Origin: Progne subis subis
Lineage: Eukaryota > Chordata > Aves > Passeriformes > Hirundinidae
Assembly: GCA_022316685.1 (NCBI GenBank)
Contig: JAKJHU010000054.1
Coordinates: 1,364,001-1,428,000, forward strand
Direction: 5' to 3'
Length of the DNA: 64,000 bases
Shown: one piece after another, positions 1-12,231 of the stretch
Position numbering within the stretch: position 1 is the stretch's first letter
How the letters are laid out: the number at the start of each line of letters is the position of its first letter
The notes under the pieces: generated by a model
What the model was told of the DNA's origin: nothing
The model's database searches: none
What the model saw: the letters and a program-made list of their open reading frames with translations, nothing else
Translations under genes and position numbers: made by a program

Positions 1-1348
1 ATCACAGGAATATGGAAAATCCTCATCCACGAAGAAAATCTAATTTTTTCTTTAAAAAAGTTCAGTTTTAACTGAAAATTAAAATTAACTTAGAAATTAT
101 TTTGCATGTTATTTTTGTTCTATGCAAGGTACTATATATTATAGAAAATTCTTTGTTAAGTGTATTTATAGTATATAAATTTGTGTTTATTATAAAAATA
201 TTACAGAAAAATATGCTTTAAGTTTATATTATATAAAACCCCAGCAAACATAAAATGACACTAATACGATTTTCTAATTGTGCTACCACACCTAATCAGA
301 GGAGGTAAGACCCTCCCACATCATTATAAACGAGCCACTAAGTACAATTTAGGAGCATCTCAGAAGCAGACAGATTTTAAATATGATTTAAAAATAAATA
401 CCTTTAAAAGTAACCAAGTGGTGGACTATTTTATTTAAATCAGATCAGTTCCAACAGAAAACACTGTATAATTATAGAGTTTTTCCTCAGGAGTTTAGGA
501 ATAACCCAGAGCTGTGCAGCCTTTTGAAGGGTAAGTGGTACTGACAAGCAACACCTCAAAGCTCTCTGGAAGCTTCAACATTCCTGCCCTGCATCAGTGA
601 GCCCTCTGCACCTCCAGCCACTCAGAGGGATACAAAGGGGAGCCAGTTGTGTGAGTTATTAATAAATAATATGTCACATGTTTAATTCAGCAGGCTTTAA
701 AGCCAAGGTCCCAATTGCAGACCTCTGCATGAAATCATCTGCAAGCACAGAATTAAATATGTGCATAAATTTTCTTGACAGTATAGGGCCTAAGGCAATG
801 GGGAAAGGGGTGACAGCATTGTTAGTGTTTCAGATCTACCCAAAATAAATGTGTTTAGACTGACAAACAAATCAATATTAAAAGATGTGTATTTTAATAG
901 AAGTTTAAAACTGATAAAGAAGCAGCAAAGAACAAGTAACGTTACAACTAAGTTATTCAAGGTCAAAACCCTTCCCTGGTAAAATGTGAGCTACCTAAGG
1001 TATGAATTTTATACATTTTTCTCAATCACTGGCTGTTGGTTTTCTCACCACTGAAAACAGGAGATGGGCGGGGGCAGTTTTTGTATTGCAACTCATGCAA
1101 ATAAAATGCAGCTCTGCGTCAAAACAATCAAATGCTTGGTCTCAATCTATGTGAACCTAAAAGCTGTTCCCCTAGGCAAAACTTATTTCTGTGCACTGCA
1201 GAAAGGTTTAATTTTAGAAACCTTTCAATTTTGGAAATCTAAACCTGAACCACCTTAGGAATAGACATATAAGAAACAAAAATGAAAACCCGCTAAATAA
1301 TAGGAAACAAGGGTAAGGAGCTGCAGGCACTGGACTGAGATCACTTAC

Positions 1349-4300
1349 CTATATCCAGACATATGACCTCTTCCATCCATGTCATATCCCCCTCTACCTC
1401 CTCCCTGTGACCCGCCATATCCTCTATTATCTTCTCCATACCTGCTCTTTTCACGGCGATCATCTGGGAGAATGAGTCAAACCAAACACGAGTCAGTTGT
1501 AGAGCAAACTGCAGCACAGTGAAAATTCACACCCTGGAATTCCCACCTCCTCTTCATTAACTCTGCCATTTACATCTGAGATGTAGCAACTCCTAAATCT
1601 CTCTGATATGCTCTGTGCCAAAAAGGGAAAAAAAAAACCAAACCAAACTTTGCTCCACTATCTCCCTTGGCTTCCAGGGTTCACTCAGTATTTCAGAATG
1701 TAGAAAACACTCTGCGATTATACTCCATTTACCAAACATTAAACACATCTTGTCTAAAATACATTTTCCATTGGACTTCCATACAGCCCTCCCAGCTTGC
1801 AAAAGACATCACTGAAGACAGAACAAGGATAAATAGAGGGGGTTGTGGTGCTGGTGTGAAGTTAATGCCAAAAAAAAAAAGGCTTCATCTTAAATCTCTC
1901 CTATCTCGCAATTCACCTACACAGCGTAAAGCTGGAATGTGAAGTGCAAAAGCTCTTCATGACTGATCAAGACATGTCACCCTCATGCAGGAAGAGGGTT
2001 CAAAATAGCTTGGGGGGGGAAAAAAATCCATCTAGAATTTGCAGAACTGACGAACAGAGGCTCTGCAAGGTTGTTCTGACATACCTAAATGCAACCATTT
2101 TGGCACCCCAAGAGATTTTAATCTCCCTATAATGCTTTGAAAGTCTTAACAAATAAAACATCCCCAAAGAATATCAACATGGAAAAGAATTCAACTACTC
2201 ATCGAATCAGCTGCCTGCAGAAGGAAACCCAACCATTTCACAGAGCTTCTGCTCAATTTTATTAGCCAATACTGAACTCAAGCTGTGAATTTTACCTTGG
2301 CTGTTGTGGCTATAGCTTCCCTTCTGAGACTGGTAGGATTGCTGGGAGTGGCCATAGGAGCTTTGGTGCTGGTTATAGCCTGACTTTTGGTCATAAGAGC
2401 TCTGGTGGCCATAGCCTGACTGCTGGTCATAGGAGCCCTGGTGGCCATAGCCCGACTGCTGGTCATAGGAGCTTGACTGCTGGTCGTAAGAGTCTTGGTT
2501 TTGTCCATAGCTTGACTGCTGGTCATAAGAGCTTTGGTGCTGACCATAGTTTGACTTTTGTTCATAAGAGCCTCTTCCACTTAAAACAAACAGAATTTGA
2601 ATTAATAGCTAAATGTTCATGGAATAGAGAGCAAATTAACAGCTGTAAATTCATGGCATGGCTAAAATGTCCTAACTGCAGTTATCTCGTTACATAACCT
2701 AGGAGCATCACTCCTTTCACATGTCCCAGTCCAACACTTGCTTTTTCCCCCTCTCCCAGTACCTTCAATGGCTGATGGAGAGCCTGTGACCTGCTAAACA
2801 CCAAAACTTTCCCTCTGGACCCACAGGGCAGAGCCTCAGTGCTCATGCTGTACAGTGCAGCTGAGACTTGCTGTCTAAAAAAACCCCAACATTTTGCTCT
2901 CACTGAATTGCAGCCTCTCTTTTTTGGGCATTCTACAATTTATCAGGAATTTTTCTAACTGTTGTGGTGGCCTGTAACATACCTGTGGTACTTCTCACTT
3001 CAGTGCCATCTACACTATCCCAAAAACCCTCATCAGAAACATAGACCACTATCACATCTAGGATACTCCCACACAATGCAGCTCTACATTGCATCAGGGA
3101 GTCATAAATCTTCTCTAAGATTAAGATTAATAACTTTAGAGCAACCACAAGGGAATCTCACCTACACCACACTTGCCTAAGCAACTTCAGCATCTGAACT
3201 AGAAACTGAAGTATTTTGAAAATCTAGATATATGAGAGAATAGTTCTCTTAGCTTTTCATGGCAAGGCATAATATAGATTTATGAGAAATAAATTGCATC
3301 CGGGGAACACTGGCTGTTACTCATTCCTTTGTTTCCCCCCAGGTACTTAGTTGTGCCTTAGCTGTCTTATTTTTTCAGTAACTGAAAAGAATCTCTGACT
3401 TCTGCCACCTTTTCTTCTCTTCCCCCTCCCTGTTTCCACCCTTTTTCAAAAGATGAGGCACTGGATCTGCCATTCTCCAGTCTCTGGCAATCTTACTTGC
3501 TAGTGAAAGTATCTCAAAGAGAAAAGAATACAAGTACCTCCAGAAAGTTTCCACCAGCTTTTAAAAGCACTTTCAGATCCAGTGCATTGGGTTTAACCAA
3601 TCCCAAAATATCCCATCTGTGTAAATACCATTTAATCTGCTCTCCCCCACTTCTAGCCTAGATCTCAGCTTTAACCTTGCTAATCCCAGTAGTAAGCAGC
3701 TTGTGAAGATTTTTGTTATTATCTTCACTTCAAGAAAGTCAGCTCTGTTTTAGCCTTTGCACCTTTACCAGCAAAGGAAGCATTTTTGAAAGCATCCACT
3801 CTTTGCTGTCTTCCCTCCCCTAGGATGTGACAGCTACAGTTTTGTGGCCACCCTCTTCAAAGCTGCCACCTTATCCTTACTTGTTACAACCCTACATTGA
3901 GTGAGAAGCTTCCCTTCAAGGTCTTCTCTTCATTTTCTAGATCACGACTTGCTGGAGAACCTACATGATGTATTTTTATTCTACTGGACAACTACAGAGT
4001 TAAAAACTACATTATTACCTCTGTATAGCTCTAACTAAATACTCAGGAAACAAAGCAAAACAAAACTTAATTGTGTACCTGCCCTTGTTATGGAAGCAGA
4101 AATGAAATCTGAGTGAAAGCAGCTATTGCTGAGAGATTAAGATTTTTTTTTTCAATATTATATGTTTTATAATAAGAACTACAAAACCAGAAACCAAGTA
4201 GAGTTTGCTCAAGTCCAGATTGTTTTATCACCTTGCAAAAAAACACAAAATCATTTGGACCTTGGACACAAGAATGAGGTTTAGCACTCAAGAGAGTATC

Positions 4301-7300
4301 TAAAAGACGTCACATGATCCTCAGCAAAGTTCTAACACAAGCAGTAACCTCGGGGTGGAGGCACCAAGCCTGGAAAGTAGACAGTGAAGGTATTCTAGCA
4401 TTAAGTGGCCTTTTAAGTCATTCTGGGAAGTTAGGTTGCATTTTCCAACATATTTTCAAAGCTGTATCATTAATCCTCCTGAAACTGAATCCAATCCAAC
4501 ATCACAAGTAAAATACATTTGCAATAGCAGAGTGCAGCATGCGTGTGCACATTTAATTTCCCGATGAGGATATAAACCCACGATGTTCTGAGAACTCTAC
4601 TTAGTTGGAAAACCAAAATGTAATTCTTAAATTACATTTTTGAATCCTTTCTCTTTCAAGAAAAGGCATTCTGAGCCAGATAAGCAGCCTGCAATCTGAG
4701 AGCAGCTGAGTTCCCTTGCTAAGAGCTTATTTGAAGTTAATAAAAGAGCACTGTAAGTTTATACAAAAGAATGTGATTGGAGAGGGATTTAATAGGTCTT
4801 TCTCCTAATCAAAACACTCTGCCAAGTCCATTCTTCATTGTAGCCACGATTCAAAGGCTTTCTAAAGTGTATGTCCCCATACAGCATGACTTCAAAACAA
4901 CTTCACCCATCCTCCTTAGATAAAGAAATATTCTTCCTGTACCTCCTATCCTTTCAGACAGTAAAAATGTTTTCGAGGATGTGGATCTTCAAATATTTGT
5001 CTTTTTCTCAGCAACGTTAGCAAGAAATACGTTACAGCTCTAGTTAAGGATGCACAACTACTAGACAATACTTTAACTAGACACTGGTAAACTCGGCTTC
5101 CTTACCCTCTGGATGACCCTTTCTGCTGCCCCTGGCTGCCATAGGACTGCTGGTTGTATGAGCTCTGATTCTGATTTTCATAATTGGATTCGTCATCGTA
5201 CCCCTGGGAATCTTGTCCATAACCTGGAAATCGAGGAAGAAAATTTTTAGTCAATATTCACCTTTTAAATCCTGCCAATGAATGTAACAAGCTAGCCAAA
5301 CCTGATTGATTCTGTCCATAGTTCCCATGATAGCTTCCATAGTTCTGTCCATAGGAGGAATTGTCTCCACTCTGCCCATAACCAGAATATCCCTGTAATT
5401 TCAAGAATGTACTCAAATAAGTGTAACTTCCACAGCAGTAAATTACAGTTTTCCTTGGCTAGACACAACTGCAAACATCAAGCACAGCTGAGACTGGAAT
5501 TCTTCCTGGCCCAGGAACAATTATTTTCACTCAAGGAACACCTGCTTTGAAAGCCACAGTGTTTTTTTCAACATACCTGTCCTTGTCCATAATTCTGACT
5601 GCTCTGATTGCCATAGGATGAGTAGCTGGAAGAGAAAAATGTGTTTAGGAAATGCTTAGAGTGCCCTCCACACAGGTTGGAAAGCAAAGGTATTTTTGGT
5701 ATCCCTAAGTTTCTCTCCGTTCCAAAATAGGTGTTTAATCAAAGTCCTGCATTTCCAAGCATATTAAAACTGCATAAATGGATTAATGCTTAACTGTCAG
5801 AGGCCAAGAGCTTATTTGAATTTCTGCTGTGTTTCAAATATAATTTTAAGTACTTGAAACCTGGGTTTGCTGTAATTTTATATTATACTTACTCATTATT
5901 CTGCCTGCATGAACTGACAGAAGCAGCACGTGCTGAAACTCCTCATACTTAGATACAAACCCAAACTCAGGCAGGGCTACATGCACAAAACCTCACGATC
6001 TCCATTAGCACAGACAGCATTAGCCATGATTTTTATATTCCATAAAAACACTTGTCTCACTGATTAAAACATGCCCTGCAGCCTTGGGCCATATAACAAA
6101 TATCATAACCTTTGGCTAAAATCTTAGTGAACAGCTTAAGGCAGTCGCATGAAAAGTATTTCTCTATATTCACGTCTTTCAAAAGTTCTTACTATTACAA
6201 GATGTCATTCCAATTTACATCCATTTATATGACATGATCATTGTCTTCTTTTCAGGAATACAGACCGTTTTCTCTTGTTTTATAAGACATCTTGGGAAAG
6301 GCCTAGGTGCAAGCTTTCTGCATCCTTAATTCAAAAAACCTATCAATACTCTACCCTGAACAATCAGTCATCATGCTGGGAATACTAATTGGTCCTTTAG
6401 TTTGCAGATGTAATTGCTAACAGCGAAACAAAAATCCTCACATACCTCTGCTGGCCCCCAGACTGACTGTAACTTCCAGAATCTAGAAAAAGAAATAAGT
6501 CATATTGAGAATTTCCAATGAACATTTTAGTCTCTACTTACTAGAGGAGAAAATTTGGGGAGAGAGAGAAAGGTTGAAGTACAGTGGATATTACAACTAC
6601 TATCCCTGCAGAATGAAGCTTCCTCTTTATTAACAAAGGAGAAAATATTAAGACTGGAATGACAGCAGCACAGAGTGTGGGGGACACAACAAACTTGGAA
6701 ATGTCCCTTTTGAAGGAGCTGAATTCTATTTTGAAGGAGTATTCTCAAATACCCAGAACTGTACAACCCCTCTAATGGCTATTGAGTGACATCATCAATG
6801 AGCAGAATGCAGCAGCTTAATTAATCAAGCAAAACTAAGTAGGTCAGTGCAGCTGAACCCCTTTTTGGGATGCTCTAAGAAAGCTCTTCTGAGCTAAAGG
6901 GCACAAACGCAGGCAGAATGGGAGATGAAAAATCAGGCATGGAGGAGCCACGACACTTCCCTCTGCTCACACTGCAAGAGGAAAAACCCAGCTGAGAGCT
7001 CACCAGCACGTGACAGATGCAGCACACAGAACACACACACACTGCTCCATCAGCCTCACGTCCATCCCAATCCCAGCTCTGCAGAGGTTCCTCACAGCCC
7101 TCTCTGCTCCGTGCCCTTCCAGCCTCTGCACTGCTCAGCTTCCATCCATCTCGCTTCCTAGGCAGGAGCTTCAGTCTGCTTGAAATCTCCACCTTCTTGT
7201 CAAAACTCAAACATTCTGGATAAGTCCTGCAATTTTTCTATTCAATCACGCCAAAGATTCGTATAAATACCCTTGTGCCACTGGTCTAATAAAATCTATC

Positions 7301-10083
7301 AGGATCTTCTCATCCCCAATTTCACCCTTTCCCCCACATTCTCTCTCCAGCCTCTATCCCCAGGAGCGCCTAAAACGCTGACAATGAGAATTAATTACAA
7401 GGCAGGGTAAATGTCATAAATGACTGCAACCATTTTCCAATCAAAACACTCATCAGATTGCTGAATCTGCTCATTATACCTCCCTCAGAAGGTTATAAAT
7501 CCAATCCTGCCAGTGGCTACACAGACGCTTAACCAGAGCTTTGATGAGGGCATCACCTGAGGTGACGGATGTGAGATAGGGGGGTTACCACCCAAGATTA
7601 TCCAGACACAAAGCAGCGTTTTTAATGGAAAAGTATCTCCTCAAAGCAACACAAAGTATCGAATGTCATATTCTGTAACAGAAACATTTACCAAACGCTA
7701 ACAGGAGATGAAAGGAGGTTAAATTTCACATCCTACAAAGCACTTTCACTTAAGATGTGAATTTCTCCTGTTTTGCTCTGCTACACAAATATTTTATTGC
7801 TTTTTCATATTGAAAAGCAAATAAAAACCCAATGTAGAGGTGCAATTCAAGTTTGTTTTTAAGGGGTAAGGTAAAATTTTTACACAGTTTCCATCTAAAT
7901 TACCACGAAGATTACTATTAAATAGGAAACCACATTGTGAAACATGGTTGTGACTAAACATTTATATGCCATTAATGCTGTTAATTAAAGAATATCAATG
8001 GTTGTATCAGAAAATTCTTGAGTAAGGATGTAACTATGAATTTTAGAACTGCATTTAATCTCCTTAGCTTCTCCTTAACAAACTTCCACCAAACCACAAC
8101 ATTTTGGAAAAAAAATTGAAAGCAACCAGATAAGGAGCCTGTAAAATATGAAAACATGCAATCAGAGGAATTTCCTTTATTTATACATTTTTCTACATCC
8201 TCTGCTGGACCTCTTACAGATCGATTTATTTTTGTGGGCTCAACGGGAACAAGAGTCTGTAAGGATTTTTGGAAATAACAGTTTATCCTGGAAATTCCTA
8301 CGATTTTTTTTTTTTTTTTGAATGTTTGAAAAGTCCATGGAAAGATTTCCTGTTGATGAAGTAGGACACAGCAGCCTAATCACCTTGCACTACTCAGGGG
8401 GGTTATTCCTCTCAAGACAGAACAATCTGCTGTGTACACTTGAAAACTGAGGTTCCCTTATGAAGTAATTCATATTAAGAAGCAGCATTGCCTGTCAGCA
8501 TGCTCCAAAGAAAAAGAACCTCATGTTTGGGCATCACTAAAAACAAAGGAGACATTCGGGTGGTTTGACTGTAGCTGACAGATGCGGGGAAAGTGGATGT
8601 AGTTTACTGCCAAGGTTTACTCATTTCATAGAAAGAAATCGTGATTTGGACTCATTTTAGTACCTTTGGATACATTTCCTTTTCCTGGTTCATAAGTGCT
8701 CCTTGAATGAAAGGATTCCCTTACCAGCCCTTGCTTTGTTTGTATTGTCTATCACTCACACACGCAGCACGAGACAACGCCAAAATGGCTCGACCACAAT
8801 AAAACACAGCTCACTCCACAAAGCACGGCCAGCCTTGGAACTCCTCCTCCCTCTCTGGGGTACACGAGTGTCCACACCTATCCAAGGCTTCACAGGGGCA
8901 GCGCTGCCGGGGGAGGCAACCATCCCCTCAAAGGGGATGAAGAAACTGCACATTGTGCTCGGACAGGCCCCAGGAGAAGCTGGGCTGCGTCAGGTCACCC
9001 GGGAGAGCGGATCCTGCTTCTGTGCTAAACTAAACCCTCGCTGGAAAACAATCCCAGCCCAGGGCGGTTTTTTAAGCCCACAGCAGGGGGGTGAAGTCCC
9101 CCCATCCACCCTGTGTGAAGAGAACACAGAGTGCAGAGCACAGGCAGCACACACTGGGACACAAAGGTGTCTGCGGGGTGGGAAGGGCATTTCCCATGCT
9201 AGAGGGGCAAGAGCCAAGGGAGGGGGTGCCTGCATTCCATGGGGGTGCAGATCCAAAGGGGGAGCACACAAACCACGCTATGGAGAGGGGCATGATCCGA
9301 AGGTGATCCACATCCCACACCGGGATGCGCTGTGGGGGGGAACCACAACCCAAAGTCGGGGTCCACACAGGTGAAGGGCTGTGACACAAAAGGGGGCAGC
9401 TTCCACTCACACTAGCGGGAAGGGTACACAACCCAGAAGTGGGGGAGCCTACAATGGGGGACATGAACCAAAATGGGGTCCAGATCCCACACACGGGGGG
9501 TACATGACCCAAGGTGGGAGAGCCTACACAGGAAAGTATGAACCAAGATGGGGTCCAGACATCAAACTGGGGAGCTGTAGCACAGCCCAATGGGGGACAC
9601 ACATGCGGTGGAGGGCCTAGACCCCAAAAGGAGGGGCTGCACCCCACGCACTATCCGAGCACAAGACCCCAAAGGGCCCCTGCCCACACGCCCCCCCCAC
9701 TGCGACACGGCTGGGGGGCGCGCCCGCCAGGCCACGCCCCCGCGCCTAAAGGGGCGTGACCTGAGCGGCTCGCGCAGCGGGGCTCCCCGGGGAGGGGGCG
9801 TGGCCTCGGCAGAAGAGGGCGTGGCCACGGGGGCCACCGGCGGGGGCGTGGCTCCCCTCCCCCTCACCGAGCGCAAGGGGGTGGCGGTGGGGGTGGGGGG
9901 GGGCGTGAAGGGAAAAAGCGGGCGCGTCCCCCGCAACATGGCCGCGGCCTTTCCCACATGCGCCACATGGCGCTCGAGCCGCCCGCCCTCCCGCGCCCCA
10001 CCGCGCCCGCGCTCGGCGGCGGGAAGCGGAGCCGCCGCTGCCCGCTGATCCCGGCGGGGCTGGCGGCACCTACCCGAAGCCAT
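1349..10083 (-). CDS. TAF15: TAF15, 5' part (seven coding exons; 3' part off the left edge)
   Basis: FET-family RNA-binding protein (with FUS and EWSR1), associated with TFIID, nuclear, acting in transcription and splicing. Coding exons in transcript order: 10083-10074, 6482-6446, 5625-5577, 5392-5302, 5223-5106, 2579-2296, 1463-1349. All junctions are GT-AG and the frame is continuous for 704 nt. The protein starts [13 protein letters not shown], continues with Tyr/Gly/Ser/Gln repeats (SYGQ, SYDQQ, GYGH), and reaches [18 protein letters not shown], which separates TAF15 from FUS and EWSR1. The ATG at 10083 is in a CpG island, and only ten coding bases precede the first intron. The RRM, RanBP2-type zinc finger and C-terminal RGG repeats are not in the window; I found no further exon in 1-1340. 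Identification is firm; only the exact transcription start is open. Confidence 0.95.
2296..2579 (-). CDS. TAF15: TAF15 exon 6, tyrosine/glutamine repeat exon of the prion-like domain
   Basis: This 284-nt exon carries the most regular part of the low-complexity domain. [21 protein letters not shown] and [10 protein letters not shown] units follow each other at roughly 8-11 residues, ending SYSHNSQG. Acceptor reads ttttaag before 2579 and donor is gtaaaa after 2296; phase is 2 in and 1 out. In FET proteins such tyrosine-rich repeats drive self-association and transcriptional activation. The near-identical DNA repeats make the exon prone to unit gain or loss. Confidence 0.93.
9185..9650. repeat. 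Degenerate tandem repeat, roughly 75-bp unit, in TAF15 intron 1
   Basis: The stretch repeats phrases such as gagcctaca, atgaaccaa and atggggtccag. The best pair of units is offset by 75 bp (gagcct at 9445 and 9520), with weaker relatives on both sides. The repeat keeps several frames free of stops and so creates spurious ORFs on both strands. Confidence 0.6.
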
Positions 10084-10290
10084 GGCGGCGGCGCGGAGGG
10101 AGCGGAAGGAGCGGAAGGAGCGCAGGGACCGACCCGCCCGCCGCGCCGGCCGCGCGCACACTGAGGCACCCGCAGCTCGCGCGGACTGCGGGGCCGGGCG
10201 GCCAATCAGCGCGCGCGGCGCCTACCACTGGCTGGGGAAGCGGGGAGGGACGGGAGGTGAGCGGGGCCGTGCCAAGGTACGGCGGGCACG
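9680..10290 (-). promoter_or_regulatory. TAF15: CpG island promoter and 5' UTR of TAF15
   Basis: Very GC- and CpG-rich stretch around the TAF15 start codon (10083-10081). A consensus NF-Y CCAAT box (GGCCAATCAGCG, core 10202-10206) sits about 120 bp upstream of the ATG with respect to the minus-strand gene, so transcription probably starts between the two. There is no TATA box. The downstream part (9730-9910, inside intron 1) holds a cluster of GGGCGTGG-type GC/CACCC boxes. Confidence 0.75.
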
Positions 10291-10299
10291 GGGGGGGGT

Positions 10300-11540
10300 T
10301 GTACCAAGGGGAGGGGGTGCCAGGCTGTGCGGGCACAGCGAGGATCGCGTCAAAGGATTAAATTAATTTAATTAATAAACGTGCGGGGCATCGTCAGAGT
10401 GCGCAGAGGGAAATTAAGGGGTTGCACGCCCGGCTTTCCTCACCAGCGGCCCCCCTGTTCCTCTCAGTACCCCATTTGTGCATCACCATTTGTAGCAGAT
10501 GCTAAATGGAGTTAGAGAAAACATCCAAAATCTGGGTCCTAAAGAAAAGTCAAAAAGGTTTGTTAGCGTTTCTAAGTATCCTAAAAAGCCAAATATCAAC
10601 TTGGAGAATGGCATTCCAAAGAAAGGGAGGGGGTCATGATCTTGGGAGCCACTTCTCTGAAACGTGAGGGTTTGCTTCAAAGAGAAGAGCGATTAATTGA
10701 GAAGACAGCAAAAGCAACATTGATTATTTAATCTGATTATTTTTAGAAGTTGTATTTCTTGCTTCACATCAGACTACCTTCTTGTGAGAGTTGGGAAGTT
10801 AACAGTTGCACCTCTCTGTCTAGGGACAGTCTGCACATGCATCCAGAAAACAGTGAAGTTTTAACCTGTTTTTTTTTAATTTTAAAGACAGTGAGGAGCT
10901 GTCTCTGGTTTCAGCGGAATGGTTTGAGCAGATTTGCAGAGAAGTTGGGCTGTTTCTTTCCCTCCTGGGCGTAGCAGCAGGAGGCAAATCCCACTGCCAC
11001 AACCGAAAATAAGTTTCTGCAAAACAAGCAGTGACTGGAATGATTAATTAAAGGAAAAGAAAAAAAAAAGGGTTGAGCTCCCTGCCTGTCTTTTGATCTC
11101 TCCTCGAGAAACTTCATCTTCTCCAGCCACAATATCTTCTACTGCTCCGTGAGCCTTTCTGTGACCTGGGACCTCACAAAGGCTTCCCATGCAATGTTGG
11201 GATTAGGGCAGATCCCAAACAATGCTCCCTAGCAGGGGACGTGGGGTGTCTTTTGCCCTGAGTAGATCCTCTTGGTGTTTGTGCATTCCTCAAGGACTGA
11301 AGGCTTCTCATAAGTGGAAAATGGAATTAATTCAGAGAGAGTTTCGGGCTTATGTGTCTGTTCTGCCTGCTGATAGATCTATGCTATGGTCCCAACCAAA
11401 AACTTTGAAGCTGAGATGTGGAAAAAATATCAACCCTTCAACCCACTGCTCTTTCCCCTCAGTGAGAAATTATCTCAGCTGCTTCAAATCCTTCTCCATG
11501 TTGCAAAATCAGAGGTGGTGTGGGAGGGTGGGTTTCTTCT
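10300..11540. other. Intergenic DNA between TAF15 and RHBDD2, no gene seen
   Basis: The CpG island ends near 10330, followed by AT-richer sequence (for example a TTAATTAA-rich run near 10360-10380). No spliceable coding frame or family similarity was recognised on either strand. Confidence 0.5.
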
Positions 11541-11544
11541 GATC

Positions 11545-11628
11545 CTTCCTGTGTGTAAATTAGACCTCACAGAGTGGTGGCCTCTAAGGTCCCTTCCAAT
11601 CCAAACCCTTCTGGGATTCTATGAACCA
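11545..11628 (+). mobile_element. CR1 LINE 3'-end fragment, plus orientation
   Basis: Contains the avian CR1 3' signature: ggtcccttccaatccaaacc followed by a tail resembling ATTCTATGA. It is a short, old, 5'-truncated copy. Boundaries are approximate. Confidence 0.75.
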
Positions 11629-11654
11629 GCAGCCAGACTGTGTGGGCACACCGC

Positions 11655-11769
11655 AGAGTTCACAGGATCACCTAGGGCTAGAAGTGACCTCTGCAGATCA
11701 TCCAGTCCAACCCCTCTGCCAGAGCAGGGTCATCTAGGGCAGGTGACACAGGAACACATCCAGGTGGGA
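11655..11769 (-). mobile_element. CR1 LINE 3'-end fragment, minus orientation
   Basis: Reads as the reverse complement of a CR1 3' end: agatcatccagtccaacccc, then ctgccagagcagggtcatct. It faces the previous fragment tail to tail within about 30 bp. Boundaries are approximate. Confidence 0.75.
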
Positions 11770-12231
11770 TGTACAGTTTTCTCTTTTTGTGCAAATACAC
11801 TTTTTTCCTAGTACAATATCCACAGCTACACCCCCAACTACAAGCTCAAGAACTGGTGCAACTGTGGTAAAATTGCACAGAAGTTTACACACAGTGCTAT
11901 CTGTGTGTAAAGCTACCCAATGGTCATGATCACAGGGCAGTTTTACCCTGAAGGAATGAAATTAACTTCTCCCTACTTCATCATCTCCTTATGTGCACAA
12001 GGCCTGCAAAAAGTTTGTATGTTCATTTTTTGAGTGGCCAATTCCTCTCCTAGACCTGGCTAGAACTGGCCAAATGATGGAGCCAGTATTCTGGGGAATT
12101 GAAGGCACACAGTGCACATAGTACACACCTCACACAGGTTTTTGGTATGAACACGGCAGGAGCAGCTGCTGGAAGCTCCTCTGCACCTCCACCCATGACA
12201 CCTGCAGGGAGACACTCAGCCTCCGAGTCCC

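Noticed and set aside
1..1340. The next TAF15 exon (short Gly-rich exon before the RRM)
   Set aside because: Searched for the minus-strand GGDRGGF-like coding sequence; only AT-rich intron was found, so it is probably beyond the left edge.
8703..9374. 223-codon plus-strand frame in TAF15 intron 1
   Set aside because: Passes into the degenerate tandem repeat, with low-complexity composition and no family similarity.
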